A DNA stretch of 64,000 nucleotides from Microbulbifer agarilyticus (GTDB lineage: Bacteria > Pseudomonadota > Gammaproteobacteria > Pseudomonadales > Cellvibrionaceae). A model generated the notes under the pieces. The model saw only the letters and a list, made by a program, of their open reading frames with translations. It did not search any database and was not told where the DNA came from. Location: positions 434,001 through 498,000 of the forward strand of contig NZ_JAIUZM010000003.1 of assembly GCF_020171345.1 (NCBI RefSeq). The letters run 5' to 3'. The position numbers were made by a program, and so were the translations under genes. How positions within the stretch are numbered: position 1 is the stretch's first letter; every line of letters starts with the position of its first letter. This document shows, piece after piece, positions 7,999 to 16,918 of the stretch.

Positions 7999-8892
7999 GT
8001 GGACGATACGACGAATAATTACAAACATAAGTTCGAAGATCTTATTTCTATGTATGAGGTTGTTTGCGATTGGTTTGACAAACTAGGATTTTCATACACC
8101 CGGAACAGGTATGGTATTTATAAGAAGTATCTTCATGACTTTCAGTCTATGGTAAGTAACAAGTCATTTCCTAAAGACAGGGAGGGGCTAATAAATTTCA
8201 AAAGGGGCTTTGATAATGCCTATGTCGAAGTGCATGAAATAATTAGGGCTTACAACGGACTTAAGAGTATAGACTCAAAAGAATTTCACGACCAAATTAA
8301 GAAGGTCGCCTCTGGTCACGAGTTTCGAGCTAACAGCGAGAATGACCAGGCTAGAGATTTTCTATTTGAGTTAACTACTGCCAGCCGATTTGTAAAGGCA
8401 GGCTATCGAGTATCCTTAACAGGTATTTGCGACATAGTTGTTGATCTAGCTTCTGGAGGTATGCTTTTTGTGGAGTGTAAGCGCATAAAGTCAATCAAAA
8501 AAATCGGGGTAAATGTAAAGAAGGCAAATAAGCAGATTGCTAAAAGAATTAATTTTGCTAGAACCTCTAAAGTCAAAGGTTTAGTAGCCATAAATGTGAC
8601 GGACTTGCTTCCCCAGACAAAAGACCTTTTGCCCGATTTGGCATCAGCAGCTACAGAAATTCATAGAGGCGTATCAAACAAGTTTACAAGGGAAAATATT
8701 GGACCGCTTAGTGAAGGAATGAACAAGAAGTGTTTTGGCGTTATGTGTGAAAGTGCCAAAATGCATTACTTGTCTCATAGTTCCGATATCCAGGGTTTTA
8801 CTTACTCTAGGCATACAGACTTCTTGCCATATTATGAAGATGAACTATTCAGGAGGTTGTCTGCTCAGTTAAGCAATCAAGATATCAAGTGA
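7999..8892 (+). CDS. PD-(D/E)XK nuclease-like hypothetical protein
   Basis: This AT-rich gene encodes 297 residues, with a GTG start at 7999 just after a GGAAAGG ribosome site. The first ~110 residues look alpha-helical. The second half has a pattern like the PD-(D/E)XK nuclease core. A helix reads FLFELTTASRF, followed by GICDIVVDL and then MLFVECKR, giving the D...ExK arrangement at about residues 146-162. A basic helix follows (KKANKQIAKR). Such cores occur in restriction and Mrr/VSR-like enzymes and in holiday-junction resolvase relatives. It probably acts on DNA, but substrate and system are unknown. It lies in the same AT-rich block as SIR2-HerA. It is neither fused to nor in a tight operon with them. 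Confidence 0.55.
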   Translation: MDDTTNNYKHKFEDLISMYEVVCDWFDKLGFSYTRNRYGIYKKYLHDFQSMVSNKSFPKDREGLINFKRGFDNAYVEVHEIIRAYNGLKSIDSKEFHDQIKKVASGHEFRANSENDQARDFLFELTTASRFVKAGYRVSLTGICDIVVDLASGGMLFVECKRIKSIKKIGVNVKKANKQIAKRINFARTSKVKGLVAINVTDLLPQTKDLLPDLASAATEIHRGVSNKFTRENIGPLSEGMNKKCFGVMCESAKMHYLSHSSDIQGFTYSRHTDFLPYYEDELFRRLSAQLSNQDIK

Positions 8893-8909
8893 CACTTATA
8901 GCAAGAAAT

Positions 8910-9302
8910 AAAAAGGACACCCACAAATAGTGCCTCACAAATAGTGCCTAACAGCACAAAGCGTCCGTCACGAGTATTTTTGCTTGCGCGCAAGGGAAGG
9001 GCAGGCTCGTGTGGTTTTTATCACGTATACCGTATGATCGGGTGGGCCGCACACGCAGTGTACGCTCGCAGCTGATCTGCGATGCAATTCAAAGGGTGGA
9101 GAGAATCAATAAAAAGGACACCCATTAAATAGTGCCTAACAGCACAAAGCGTTCGTTACGAGTATTTTTGCTTGCGCGTAAGAAGTCATTGTTGGAAGGG
9201 CAGGCTCGTGTGTTTTTTATCTCGCATTCCGTATGGTTGGGTGGGCCGCACACGCAGTGTACGCTCGCAGCTGACCTGCGATGCAATTCAACGGGGGGAG
9301 AG
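8910..9302. repeat. Two tandem ~195-bp imperfect direct repeats
   Basis: Copy A (about 8910-9108) and copy B (about 9111-9302) are roughly 90 percent alike. Each begins with a run of A then GGACACCCA and contains AACAGCACAAAGCG. Both later contain GGTGGGCCGCACACGCAGTG and a small hairpin CGCAG-CTGAT-CTGCG. Copy B has a small insertion near 9181. In copy A the opening motif is followed by two copies of CACAAATAGTGCCT (8922-8935, 8936-8949). Short reading frames here are by-products of the repeat. The block abuts the 3' end of the Y1 transposase pseudogene, so it is probably a duplicated element end. Confidence 0.8.
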
Positions 9303-9310
9303 ATTAGGGT

Positions 9311-10302
9311 TTAAGGTGTTGCGGGAGGAAGTGATAAGAGACGTTCGCACTCACGAATTCCGTGCACCCAGCGCTTGCCAAGTTGCTCGCAAGTGGCGCG
9401 TACAGTATGGCCGCTGCCTACAAGGGATTTAAACCGGCTTTCAAAATTTCTATTCAGATAGGTCCATTGCTTTGGATCAATTTGCAGGCGATCCAGAATG
9501 GGAGGAAGTTTTTCGTTGATTGCTCCCCGCTTATCTTCTCGTAGGCAGCGTCCGCTCCAGTCCACCAATTCAATATAGTCCTCTAGCCGAAACGGTAGGC
9601 CTGTAGGCATGGGTTCTTTGGATTCCCGACAAAAGGCAGCAGCGTGGTGGGCTGCTGTGCCTGTTTTGCAGAGAGGATACGTTGTTTGATTGAGGTATGG
9701 TCCGATGTCTCTGGTGTTTCGGCCATTTTCGCACGGATTGGATTAAGGTCGACATAAGCCATACAGGCTGCCAGGGCCTTTTCGTCCAGTAATGCTTGGG
9801 ATTTAAAACGGCCCTCCCAGAATCGCCCGCTACACTGGTCTTCGCGATTGGCTTCCCGTGCAATGAACTCGTTCAAGTAGCGCATAAACCAACTGATATC
9901 GGTCAGCCGCGCCTTCCAGGTTTTGGCTACCTCGGACAGCCGGGTCAATTCGGCTGAATCCAGGGACTCCCCACGGTAAAAACGCTGCGATAAGGCAGAG
10001 CCTTTGCATAGCCGATGCCATCGAGACACCACCTCTAGCAGGTCCCAGCCGTCAGCCTGTTGCTGGTTCACGAATAACACGACATGATAATGGTTGCTCA
10101 TAACGGCATACGAACAAACATCTAGCGCGAATATTCCGGAAAGTTCCAGCAGCCGGTCTTCTATCCACTGTCGACGGTGCTCAAAGCACTGCCCGCTACG
10201 CTCATCACGCCCGCAAAGAAAAGCGCGGCGAACACAGCGGGAAACGCAGTGATAGTAGGGCGTTGTGCTTGGATCAATCAGATTTGATCGCGGTTGGGTC
10301 AT
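9311..10302 (-). pseudogene. Y1 (IS200-like/REP-associated) transposase, frameshifted
   Basis: The reading frame starting at 10302 shows the Y1/HUH motif in AVMSNHYHVVLFVN and the downstream CSGRFWEGRFKSQALL and AYVDLNPIRA segments typical of large Y1 transposases. It stops at 9583 after NPKNPCLQAYRFG. The true continuation lies in another frame from 9610 down to 9311, starting MPTGLPFRLEDYIELVDW and including NRNFESRF. A one-base indel in the short C-rich stretch near 9605-9612 explains the break. Joined, the protein would be about 330 residues. These enzymes cut and join single-stranded DNA at short hairpins. The GGACACCCA repeat modules on both sides (9116-9124 and 10429-10437) are candidate element ends. 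Confidence 0.85.
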
Positions 10303-10672
10303 GGCTATTAATGGTGTTGTATGTATAGCCAGTATTTTGCGGTGACTGATGTTAAATGCAAGTGTTTGGCGTAGGATGCCTTATCTTCTATGGGGGTCCC
10401 ATTGTTGTTCCCCATTGTTGTTCCCTGTTGGGTGTCCATGAATTTATACCAACATCATTGCCGGTATAAGGATTCCTTCACTTTCTGGCTTCTATCAATG
10501 CTGCCCAAAAATCGACATGTACCATAACCGATTCCGGTAGCAACGACACCATCCCCATCAAAACCTTTCCTCAATGTACGATAGAAGTTGTTAAACCAGG
10601 CCATACTGAATCGGCACCTACAGAGCATGAGAGCATGGTAACGTCGGTGTGACCTGGTCTTCTACAAGGTGA
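10303..10672. other. Intergenic region with a GGACACCCA module
   Basis: No coding frame is convincing. The notable content is on the minus strand: GGACACCCA at 10437-10429, followed by two exact 13-base units at 10411-10423 and 10398-10410 (plus-strand unit CCCATTGTTGTTC). The rest, up to the end of the paralogous gene at 10673, shows nothing I can name. Confidence 0.6.
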
Positions 10673-11524
10673 CTAAGGCATCATTTCCAGCAACTCCTTT
10701 GCCTGCTGCCTCTGGGCTGAGTTTGGCACTACGTCATCACCGTAGCCCGAACCAAGAATTTCCTCGTAAAGCGGTTTGAAGATCGCCGGTGCGACAGGTG
10801 CATTATGCTTCGCGTTTTTTCCGCTGGCATCGGTGTATGACAATCCTTTTTCAATTGCCCTCAATCCAAACCCGAGGCTTGCTGCACTTTCATCCAGCCC
10901 ATCCGGATTGTTTACCAGAGAGTACCCAATCAACTGAGGGGTGATATTGTCAAGTTGCGTTATCGAATAGTTCGCCAGCGCCTCTCTCACCACACCCATT
11001 TGTTGAATAGTGCCCATATTTAAACCACCCAACATTTGTCCTGCCAGCGGGAGTAGAAGGGGCATGACATTCTCATAGGGAATACCAAACGACTTTACCT
11101 GATATGAAGTAGCAGTCCCTGACATTGTCGCGCTTCCTGCTAATCCCGCCACGGAAGCAGCCGCAGTACCGGAGGCGTTAAATCCCTGAATACCAATGCG
11201 ATGGCCATAACCGAAATACCATTCATTGACAGGGCCGCCGGTAACAGCAGGAACGGTCGCGTACTTCACGATATCGACTACGAAGTAGGTGGCATTCATT
11301 TTTGCTGCCATTGCAAACCCGCGAAAACCGAGTGCGAGCATTGCAGAAACGCTCGCCTGAATAGCACCGCTTTGCAGTACATTACAGGAGTCAACAGAAG
11401 GTACAGATGGCGGGGTTATCCAATCTACCTGTTCTGGGTTATCGACAATTAGCCCCTTTAATGCCAACACGGTTCCGTCGCTATCCGTCGCACCACCGAC
11501 GGGTATATAGGCAATAGTATCCAT
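10673..11524 (-). CDS. Unknown-family protein, second of a tandem paralogous pair
   Basis: This 283-residue protein has no recognisable family. It resembles its upstream neighbour (11565-12413) in order and wording. Both have an internal GF(R/K)G segment followed by NATYFVVDIV here and KATYFLLDII there. Both then have a G.GHRIGI / G.GGRIAF segment and an Ala/Ser/Gly-rich stretch (SGTAAASVAGLAGSA). Near the C-terminus is GLRAIEKG / GLRAINKG. No signal peptide or clear membrane helix is visible. The central part reads like alternating beta strands or a glycine-rich barrel-like region. An AAGGAA ribosome site precedes the start. The pair lies between Y1 transposase remains, so it may be mobile cargo. 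No function is assigned. Confidence 0.75.
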   Translation of the reverse strand: MDTIAYIPVGGATDSDGTVLALKGLIVDNPEQVDWITPPSVPSVDSCNVLQSGAIQASVSAMLALGFRGFAMAAKMNATYFVVDIVKYATVPAVTGGPVNEWYFGYGHRIGIQGFNASGTAAASVAGLAGSATMSGTATSYQVKSFGIPYENVMPLLLPLAGQMLGGLNMGTIQQMGVVREALANYSITQLDNITPQLIGYSLVNNPDGLDESAASLGFGLRAIEKGLSYTDASGKNAKHNAPVAPAIFKPLYEEILGSGYGDDVVPNSAQRQQAKELLEMMP

Positions 11525-11564
11525 GAAATATATTCCTTTTATATGGTTTATAAGTTACTAGTAG

Positions 11565-12413
11565 TTATGGGCCGCAGTCATACAAATCCCCGGCTTTGCT
11601 CCTTTGCTGTGACGATGGGTTATCATCACCGGAAACACCGAGAGACTCATAAATACCTTGAATAACATTGCTATCAACCGCAAATCCAGAACCAATCACA
11701 TTTAAACTAGAAGGAACATCAACCGGGGCTCTATCTAACGCTTTTGGCAAATTCCAGCCCTTGTTTATGGCGCGGAGTCCATACTCATAGGAAACTGCAA
11801 AACTTTGTTGGGGAACCTGGGATTCAGGAACAATTCCTATCACATTGGGCTGAAAGCTATCCATATTGTTTGGATTGGTCATCACCCTAAATAGCTCATT
11901 AACCCCCTCACCAAGGCCAGACGCGCTAGTTTGATCAAAGCTTGCAATACCACTATTAAAAAACTTTATGTCATTTAGAGCGCCGCCACCGATAACAGTA
12001 GCCTGCAACATCACTGCACTCCCTTTCGCCACTGCGCTCGCGGCCAATCCACTCACTGAGAAGGCTGCATCACCAGAAACTTGCGAACTAGCAAAGGCAA
12101 TTCTTCCACCGACCCCCCAAATATTAAGACCTTGCCCGCTGTTCAGTGGAACAGCGACAGGCTGTGTCGCAATAATATCTAACAAAAAATAGGTTGCCTT
12201 CGCATCACCGCCAATCACTAGGCCCTTAAACCCAATATTTGCCATTACTTCGGCAGAGACAAATGAAGAAGTAATATTCACGTCGTAAGAGGAGAATTCC
12301 GGAGCATCTAAATTTGTACCACTTTGGCCAACAGTGAGATGAGGGTTTACCCTATGAACCGCCGTACATAATTCATCGAAATCCCCCGAGGGGGAAATGG
12401 GCGTATAAAACAT
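11565..12413 (-). CDS. Unknown-family protein, first of a tandem paralogous pair
   Basis: This gene encodes 282 residues with a strong AAAGGAGAGG ribosome site before the ATG. It shares its layout with the downstream gene 40 bases away: VMANIGFKGLVIGG then KATYFLLDII, GRIAFASSQVSGDAAFSVSG, an Ala-rich segment, and EYGLRAINKGWNL near the end. The divergence is large, so the duplication is old or the two have split roles. The gene is moderately AT-rich. It is probably first in a two-gene operon read leftwards. Transposase fragments lie upstream at 12706-12928. The family is not recognised. A toxin-, adhesin- or lectin-like role cannot be judged from sequence alone. Confidence 0.75.
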   Translation of the reverse strand: MFYTPISPSGDFDELCTAVHRVNPHLTVGQSGTNLDAPEFSSYDVNITSSFVSAEVMANIGFKGLVIGGDAKATYFLLDIIATQPVAVPLNSGQGLNIWGVGGRIAFASSQVSGDAAFSVSGLAASAVAKGSAVMLQATVIGGGALNDIKFFNSGIASFDQTSASGLGEGVNELFRVMTNPNNMDSFQPNVIGIVPESQVPQQSFAVSYEYGLRAINKGWNLPKALDRAPVDVPSSLNVIGSGFAVDSNVIQGIYESLGVSGDDNPSSQQRSKAGDLYDCGP

Positions 12414-12705
12414 TTAACCTCTCCTTTAGTTCATTATTAGTCATATTTGGTCAACAACGATGAGGGATAGATTGCCTCATTGTTATTAATTGCGGTTATT
12501 TTTAGGACTGAACTGGAGTTCAGTTCTAGTGGCATCTTGATGTGTTGCTTATCGTTATGGTTCTCATGCGCCGTACATACTACGATGGACAGCTGATCTG
12601 CATAGACAGTTTTTCCGCCATGTTCAGTTAATTATCAGATGGCTGTTGGATATTCTGTCTCGAGGGAGTTTTAGGTGTCATTGGGTCGATCTGTGCGCCT
12701 GGGGT

Positions 12706-12783
12706 TCACTTGTAGTGGTTGCTCATCACTGCATAAGCACAGATATCCAGCGCAACTCTGCTTAACTTCCAATGGTGCTGGCA
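12706..12783 (-). pseudogene. Fragment of a second Y1 transposase
   Basis: The minus-strand translation reads HWKLSRVALDICAYAVMSNHY then a stop. It parallels LLELSGIFALDVCSYAVMSNHYH of the transposase at 9311-10302, including the HUH-region residues. Only the catalytic core fragment remains. It marks the right side of the paralogous pair as a former Y1 element site. Confidence 0.7.
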
Positions 12784-12799
12784 CTAAATACCTCTTGTT

Positions 12800-12928
12800 T
12801 CATGGGTGTCCTGTTAAGTCGTAGATCTCACAGGCTAGCCGAATACTGATACTATGTTTGGCAACGCCTTTCTTGGCCGTCTTCAGAATTGCCAGAATCT
12901 GGCTGTCGGAAAATCGAGACTTCTTCAT
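12800..12928 (-). pseudogene. IS3-family OrfA remnant
   Basis: A 42-codon frame starts MKKSRFSDSQILAILKTAKK, the well-known N-terminus of IS3-family OrfA helix-turn-helix proteins. It diverges after about 25 residues and runs into the GGACACCCA motif (12803-12811, minus strand), ending in TGA at once. The element was truncated at that motif, consistent with a Y1-type insertion or recombination there. Confidence 0.7.
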
Positions 12929-13028
12929 TATTCGCTCCTTAGGCGATCATTGTAAAAGTCTCTACTCAAAATCTCGATTAATTTTCGCGGGGATTACAGT
13001 GCAGCACTGACAATATTTAAATCTCCCA

Positions 13029-15743
13029 TCATTCCTTGCCCACGCTCTGGAATGCGAGTCGCATTTGCTTTTCAATTTCGATGATCACAAACAGCGCCAT
13101 ACCGACTCCGATAATAAGTACACCATCAAGCATGGGGATCGACTCGGTTGTAAATACGGACTGTAATATCGGTAGATAGGTAATCGCGAACTGAGCGACC
13201 GTTACAACGATCACCACCGACCACACCACTTTGGTCCCGCGCACTCCCTGCCAAGTTAGCGACGCACTGTAGATATTTCGAATGTAAAATAGGTGGAATA
13301 TTTCCATTATCACCAACGTATTCAGTGCAATGGTACGAGCTAACTCCACGGAATAGCCACGATCTATTGCATAGTGATATGTGCCAAACACACCACAGAG
13401 AAACAGTAGCGATACCAACACGATATGCCAAACCAGGCTAGCGTTTAACAGCGGTTCCTGGCGCTCGCGCGGTGGTCGGCGCATGGTGTTTTTTTCAGTG
13501 GGCTCAAACGCCAAGGCAATACCCAGCGTAACCGCGGTGATGAGATTGACCCAAAGGATCTGAATAGGTGTAATGGGCAGCGTCATTCCCATAAGCAAGG
13601 CTAGAACGATCGTCATGGCCTCACCGGCGTTGGTCGGCAAGGTCCAGCTAATCACCTTCTTTAAGTTGTCATAAACCGTTCTTCCTTCACGCACAGCAGC
13701 CACAATCGACGCAAAGTTATCATCGGCTAACACCAGTTCGGCAGCCTCCTTAGCGGCTTCACTGCCTTTTTCCCCCATAGCAATTCCAGCATCTGCCCTC
13801 TTCAGTGCAGGTGCGTCATTTACGCCATCGCCCGTCATGGCCACCGTCAAACCATGAGATTGCAAGGCCATGACCAACCTAAGTTTATGTTCTGGGCTGG
13901 TGCGGGCAAAGACATCGCATTCCAGAACTGCCTGGCGAAGGGTCGCCTCATCAAGCTCATCGAGGTCGATCCCAGTGAGGGCTTTGTCGGAATTCTTAAG
14001 GCCTATCTGTTTGCCGATTGCCGCAGCAGTTTTTGTGTGGTCACCGGTGATCATTTTTACCAGGATGCCAGCCTCGTAACACTCAGCCACTGCCGAGATT
14101 GCTTCTGCTCGGGGCGGATCAATCATTCCCACCATGCCGACTAAGGTTAAAGAACCCGATACCTCCGCATGGTCCAATACCGTATGTGTGGGTGGCACTG
14201 CTTTAACAGCGAAGGCCAATACCCGCTGGCCGAGTGCAGCAATAGCGTCTGACTGCTCTTGCCAATAAGCGCAGTCCAACGGCTCGATGGTACCATCGGC
14301 GCTACGTTGATTTTCGCACATGGTGAGCATTCGCTCAGGCGCACCTTTGACGAATATGCAGGCGTGCTGCTCGTGATCATGATTAAGCGTCGCCATAAAA
14401 CGGTGCTGAGCATCAAAGGGAATCACATCAGTACGCGACCACGCAGCCTGCTCTTGACGGGTGTTCACATCCATTTTTCCCGCAAAACTCAGCAGGGCAC
14501 CCTCCATGGGATCGCCCTCGACTACCCAGACGCCGTTTTGCTGGCGCAGTGCAGCGTCGTTACAGAGCGTTGCAGCGCGGGCGAGCTCTTCCAACATTGC
14601 GTGTTCAGCAGGCGAGACAAGGGATTCTTCGAGTTTTAGTGCACCTTTGGGTTCGTAGCCGCTGCCGTCCAACGTAAAAAGATGGCGGTGAGTCAGTACC
14701 GAGGCAACCATCATTTCGTTACGCGTGAGTGTGCCGGTTTTATCCGTGCATATGACCGACACCGACCCCAAGGTCTCAATGGCCGGCAAGCGTCGCACGA
14801 TGGCGTTTCGCCGAGCCATAGCTTGCACGCCAATTGCCAACGTAATGGTTAGCACCGCCGGCAGGCCCTCGGGAATTGCTGCCACAGATAGCCCGACCAC
14901 GGCTATGAACATCTCGCCAAAATCGTAATGTGCAATAAAATACCCGAAGGCTAGTAAGACCGCTGCGATGATAAGAATGAAGATAGTCAGCCATTTGGCA
15001 AATACGCTCATTTGTGTCACTAGCGGCGTCGTTAGCGCTTCTACTTGCGACAAGAGCCCACTGATGCGGCCGATCTCTGTACCAGTACCCGTGGCTACCA
15101 CCACCCCTTTGCCCTGGCCGATAGTGACTAGGGTTCCAGAGTAAGCCATACAGGTACGGTCCCCTAAGGCTGCACTGTCAGTAACGGCTTGAGTGTGCTT
15201 TTCTACCGGCACCGATTCTCCGGTCAAAATTGCTTCCTGTGCAGACAAACCATGAGCGGTTAGTAGCCGGAGATCAGCGGGTATTTTGTCACCAGCTTCC
15301 AGCAGCACGATATCGCCAGGCACCAACTTTTCGCCGTCGATCCTTATACGTTCCCCCCCCCGAACCACATTGGCTCGTGGTGCCAGCATATGGCGGATGG
15401 CGTCCATGGCTTGTTCCGCCTTGCCTTCCTGTACAAAGCCGATGATGGCATTAACGACTACCACCGCGAGAATAACGACGGTATCGACCCAATGGCTCAA
15501 TAGCGCTGTAATCAGAGCAGCACCGAGCAGCGCATAGATAAGAACATTATTGAAATGAAGTAAAAATCGTACGATAGGATTACGGCGCGCGGCCTGCGGA
15601 AGACGGTTTGCGCCATACCTTGCAAAACGTGTTTCAGCTTCAGTTTGAGCCAAACCTTCGCTTGAGGACTTTAGACATTCCAGCACGACATTGGCCGAGA
15701 GGCTGTGCCAATGGTTGTTTGTATTCGCGCCTCTATGCTCCAT
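13029..15743 (-). CDS. PII-type cation-transporting P-type ATPase
   Basis: This 904-residue inner-membrane ion pump has the full PII architecture. It has an N-terminal cation-ATPase domain, the TGES actuator motif at about 174-177, and PEGLP in TM4 at about 291-295 (the ion-site pattern of Ca2+/Mn2+-type pumps). The phosphorylated Asp is at about 334 in DKTGTLT, and the hinge GDGVNDAP lies about 280 residues later. A C-terminal helix block follows. I chose the ATG at 15743 (MEHRGANTNN), which has GAGGAAAG seven bases upstream. An upstream extension exists but lacks a ribosome site. The substrate is probably Ca2+ or another cation, not heavy metal, since no N-terminal metal-binding domain or CPC motif is present. 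No partner gene is adjacent. Confidence 0.92.
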   Translation of the reverse strand: MEHRGANTNNHWHSLSANVVLECLKSSSEGLAQTEAETRFARYGANRLPQAARRNPIVRFLLHFNNVLIYALLGAALITALLSHWVDTVVILAVVVVNAIIGFVQEGKAEQAMDAIRHMLAPRANVVRGGERIRIDGEKLVPGDIVLLEAGDKIPADLRLLTAHGLSAQEAILTGESVPVEKHTQAVTDSAALGDRTCMAYSGTLVTIGQGKGVVVATGTGTEIGRISGLLSQVEALTTPLVTQMSVFAKWLTIFILIIAAVLLAFGYFIAHYDFGEMFIAVVGLSVAAIPEGLPAVLTITLAIGVQAMARRNAIVRRLPAIETLGSVSVICTDKTGTLTRNEMMVASVLTHRHLFTLDGSGYEPKGALKLEESLVSPAEHAMLEELARAATLCNDAALRQQNGVWVVEGDPMEGALLSFAGKMDVNTRQEQAAWSRTDVIPFDAQHRFMATLNHDHEQHACIFVKGAPERMLTMCENQRSADGTIEPLDCAYWQEQSDAIAALGQRVLAFAVKAVPPTHTVLDHAEVSGSLTLVGMVGMIDPPRAEAISAVAECYEAGILVKMITGDHTKTAAAIGKQIGLKNSDKALTGIDLDELDEATLRQAVLECDVFARTSPEHKLRLVMALQSHGLTVAMTGDGVNDAPALKRADAGIAMGEKGSEAAKEAAELVLADDNFASIVAAVREGRTVYDNLKKVISWTLPTNAGEAMTIVLALLMGMTLPITPIQILWVNLITAVTLGIALAFEPTEKNTMRRPPRERQEPLLNASLVWHIVLVSLLFLCGVFGTYHYAIDRGYSVELARTIALNTLVIMEIFHLFYIRNIYSASLTWQGVRGTKVVWSVVIVVTVAQFAITYLPILQSVFTTESIPMLDGVLIIGVGMALFVIIEIEKQMRLAFQSVGKE

Positions 15744-16185
15744 GCTTTCCTCTTTAATTTTTATATGCGGCTCATACTCAATTAGAGAGTATAAAATCAA
15801 TAACCTTTCTTTCTAATAAATTTTCGGAAACACATTTGGGTATGCAAGTGTAGCGGTCAGCTCTTTTTGGCCACCGAGCTCTGAGCATACCAGTCTTTTT
15901 CTGCAGCTAGGCAAAGAAAAGGGTACCCACTAATTGGAAGGCCGATTGGAAAACGTCATTACTCTTACCAGAAGAACCTATTTGACCTGTGGCTGGCTAG
16001 ATTGGTCGGCGGTATAGCGGTGTGGCGCGCCATGCAGCATATTTCAGACACGGCTAATTCTCACAGCCGGCTTACGATGTGGCTTTTTAGATCGAAAAAG
16101 CGAGCCTCAGTGAAGCTCGCTTTTAATATTTGTCTAGTGACACGCTGATATTTGGCCACTGAAAGGAGGTAGATCGACTGCTGTT
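15744..16185. other. Intergenic region between the P-type ATPase and the OsmC gene
   Basis: This 442-base gap carries the upstream region of the ATPase (minus strand) and a terminator hairpin at 16096-16124. I see no coding frame, RNA gene or repeat in the remainder. Confidence 0.6.
16096..16124 (-). terminator. Intrinsic terminator downstream of the OsmC gene
   Basis: AAAAGCGAGC (16096-16105) pairs perfectly with GCTCGCTTTT (16115-16124) across a nine-base loop. A/T runs on both sides make it a bidirectional terminator. It lies about 60 bases past the stop of the leftward OsmC gene at 16186. Confidence 0.8.
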
Positions 16186-16782
16186 TTAAGCCCCTTGTCT
16201 GCTGATAACCTCGTTGCCGTTATAGATAAGACGGGTCGACCAGGGGATTGGGTTTCTTAGGGCATAGTGTGCCATGCAACCATTTTCTGCCTCATCGAGT
16301 AGATCTTTGATCTTCTCCTCTGACTCGGGGCTATCGATAATCACGTGTGTTTCTACCACGTCACAACCGCCATCTGTCATATATCCATGTTCGCGCATAT
16401 GACCAAGGTTGGTTCTAAACACAATGCGCTGCTCCAGCTTCAAACTGTCCACCTGGATCTTACGCGCGGTAAGAATGTCGGTTAGGTGCGTCATTAAGCA
16501 AAAGCCTATGCCGGCGGCAAAAAACGCTAACGGCGGCGGTGCGGTGTCGTCACCGACCGGTGGCTGCTCATCGCAATACAGTCTTACCGGGCTAAAGCCT
16601 GGGATATTGACTGAAACAACCCCTGTTTTTTTCTGCTTAGTACCTGCCTCTGCGCTCAAATTTACCTCAAACCGGTAGGGCTCGGGGTGTTTGGCCTTTG
16701 CGAATTTGGATGGTTGATATTGCGTTATAGACGGTTGTTGATTGCTTAGGTCGCCAACATGGTAATGCTTTTTATCGGTCAT
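16186..16782 (-). CDS. OsmC family protein
   Basis: This 198-residue OsmC/Ohr-fold protein has the two conserved cysteine sites in context: IGFCLMTHLTD at about 104-114 and NGCMAHYALR at about 168-177. OsmC and Ohr proteins reduce organic peroxides through such a cysteine pair in the cytosol. The N-terminal ~45 residues are a polar extension. It is divergently placed next to an Lrp/AsnC-type regulator (start 16919), a common arrangement for local control, so that regulator may act on it. The peroxidase role is inferred from family. Some OsmC-like proteins have other substrates. Confidence 0.85.
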   Translation of the reverse strand: MTDKKHYHVGDLSNQQPSITQYQPSKFAKAKHPEPYRFEVNLSAEAGTKQKKTGVVSVNIPGFSPVRLYCDEQPPVGDDTAPPPLAFFAAGIGFCLMTHLTDILTARKIQVDSLKLEQRIVFRTNLGHMREHGYMTDGGCDVVETHVIIDSPESEEKIKDLLDEAENGCMAHYALRNPIPWSTRLIYNGNEVISRQGA

Positions 16783-16918
16783 AGAATGTGCTCGCCGCTG
16801 TTAATTTGTGCATAAATTGTACGGGAGAGCAGGTGAATGAAGCCGTCAAAACATTCTTCTTCTACCTAATTTGTGGTGGTATCCTTCAGGAATAACCTAT
16901 TTTTTGACGGAAATGGCC

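Noticed and set aside
9132..9432. Short rightward frames within the ~200-bp repeats
   Set aside because: They recur only because the DNA repeats, and no ribosome site or family pattern is present.
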